Below, in pieces: positions 63,608-64,000 of a stretch of DNA of 64,000 bases. Both the position numbers and the translations under genes were made by a program. The DNA comes from Bacteroidota bacterium (GTDB taxonomy: Bacteria > Bacteroidota > Bacteroidia > Chitinophagales > Saprospiraceae). The stretch is from assembly GCA_024743405.1 (NCBI GenBank), contig JANSWP010000016.1, positions 1 through 64,000 of the forward strand, written 5' to 3'. The first letter of the stretch is position 1. Each line of letters opens with the position of its first letter. The notes below the pieces were generated by a model. The model did no database searches. It had not been told where the DNA came from and saw nothing but the letters and a program-made list of their open reading frames with translations.

Positions 63608-64000
63608 TTAATTTCCCCTACCCGAATTATTAATCCGTTTATTAAAATCACCCTCTGGAATTCCTACCGGAGGTGCGCTGCTTTCTAGAGGATCAAATAA
63701 TAGTTTATTAATTGGTTTTGATGTAGCGGAAATTTCTGCATCTACATCCCAATTAGCTCTTAGTTCTTCGAGCGTTTTCTTAAAAACACGCTCGGGTTGC
63801 TTTTTAGAATCATAATTTCCTGTACTCCATCGACCATTTTCATCTACATCTTCCACTAACTCTACGTCGTAAATTCCTGGAGCAAGCATAGAATATTTTT
63901 TCTGAAATACTGAATCTCCTTTGGTTATTGTTTCGTTTACTAAATTTCCATCGAACAATAAGCGCACCACATAATTTGTATCAGGCTTTAAATCTAAGAC
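63608..64000 (-). CDS. C-terminal part of an Ig-like (Big_5-type) lipoprotein, cut by the window edge
   Basis: The frame stays open to the right edge, so only the last 130 residues are seen. LLFDGNLVNETITKG, MLAPGIYDVELVEDVDENGRWSTGNYDSKKQPERVFKK and LEELRANWDVDAEI match the end of Bacteroidota Ig-like (SbsA-type, Big_5) surface lipoproteins. It is followed by a short, low-complexity tail. The N-terminus lies outside the window. Confidence 0.7.
   Translation of the reverse strand, partial: VLDLKPDTNYVVRLLFDGNLVNETITKGDSVFQKKYSMLAPGIYDVELVEDVDENGRWSTGNYDSKKQPERVFKKTLEELRANWDVDAEISATSKPINKLLFDPLESSAPPVGIPEGDFNKRINNSGRGN

Noticed and set aside
1-64000. CRISPR arrays, tRNA or rRNA genes
   Set aside because: I saw no regular direct-repeat/spacer pattern and no tRNA cloverleaf with conserved arms; the only cloverleaf-like folds are the multi-hairpin DNA elements, which lack tRNA signature bases.

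Overview
The window is a chromosomal segment of an AT-rich member of the Bacteroidota, most likely a Saprospiraceae-like marine or environmental bacterium. The evidence is type IX secretion (T9SS) sorting domains on at least four proteins, many Bacteroidota-style lipoproteins, promoters of the TTTG-N19-TAnnTTTG type (clearest ahead of rplM), no obvious Shine-Dalgarno sequences, and very large PKD/discoidin/VCBS adhesin-like proteins. The genus is inference.

Layout. 0-4 kb: gene debris (a 3' gene fragment, a broken transposase joined to a T9SS tail), a thioredoxin-like protein, a CBS-pair protein, a lipoprotein and a GNAT acetyltransferase. 4.2-7.2 kb: a Roco protein (LRR-Roc-COR) whose C-terminus resembles effector-associated domain EAD11. 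7.2-15.3 kb: a multi-hairpin repeat element, a DUF4838 lipoprotein hydrolase, a secreted M64-like metalloprotease with a T9SS tail, and a beta-lactamase-fold hydrolase. 15.4-20.3 kb: a cluster of small lipoproteins, four of them diverged paralogues, plus an NTF2-like one and a propeller lipoprotein. 20.8-28.8 kb: a one-gene-at-a-time minus-strand array (membrane adenylate/guanylate cyclase, HD hydrolase, two genes each split by one in-frame stop, a methyltransferase, an intradiol-dioxygenase-like lipoprotein, a second beta-lactamase-fold hydrolase) separated by cassette-like spacers. 29-36.6 kb: one giant T9SS protein. 36.9-41.4 kb: ECF sigma factor with a membrane partner, then a methyltransferase, a DUF2064 transferase and an isoaspartyl peptidase. 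41.4-47.3 kb: core genes (fhs, rplM-rpsI-rpsB-tsf, pyrH). 47.3-50.4 kb: comF, a DegP/HtrA protease, an HD protein. 51-57.5 kb: a four-gene operon (Gfo/Idh/MocA oxidoreductase, DUF1549/DUF1553 cytochrome-like protein, DUF1501 protein, PhyH oxygenase) of the kind abundant in Planctomycetes. 57.7-64 kb: a FtsX-type ABC exporter, T9SS proteins, a sodium:solute symporter and a truncated Ig-like lipoprotein at the right edge.

The most unusual features are the Roco-EAD protein, which has a regulatory GTPase and an apparent docking domain but no effector of its own, and at least two families of 165-215 bp intergenic elements built as terminal inverted repeats enclosing three consecutive hairpins (a cloverleaf-like plan). 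One of the central palindromes is 27 bp and perfect. Several simpler inverted-repeat elements are also present. No tRNA, rRNA or CRISPR array was recognised.
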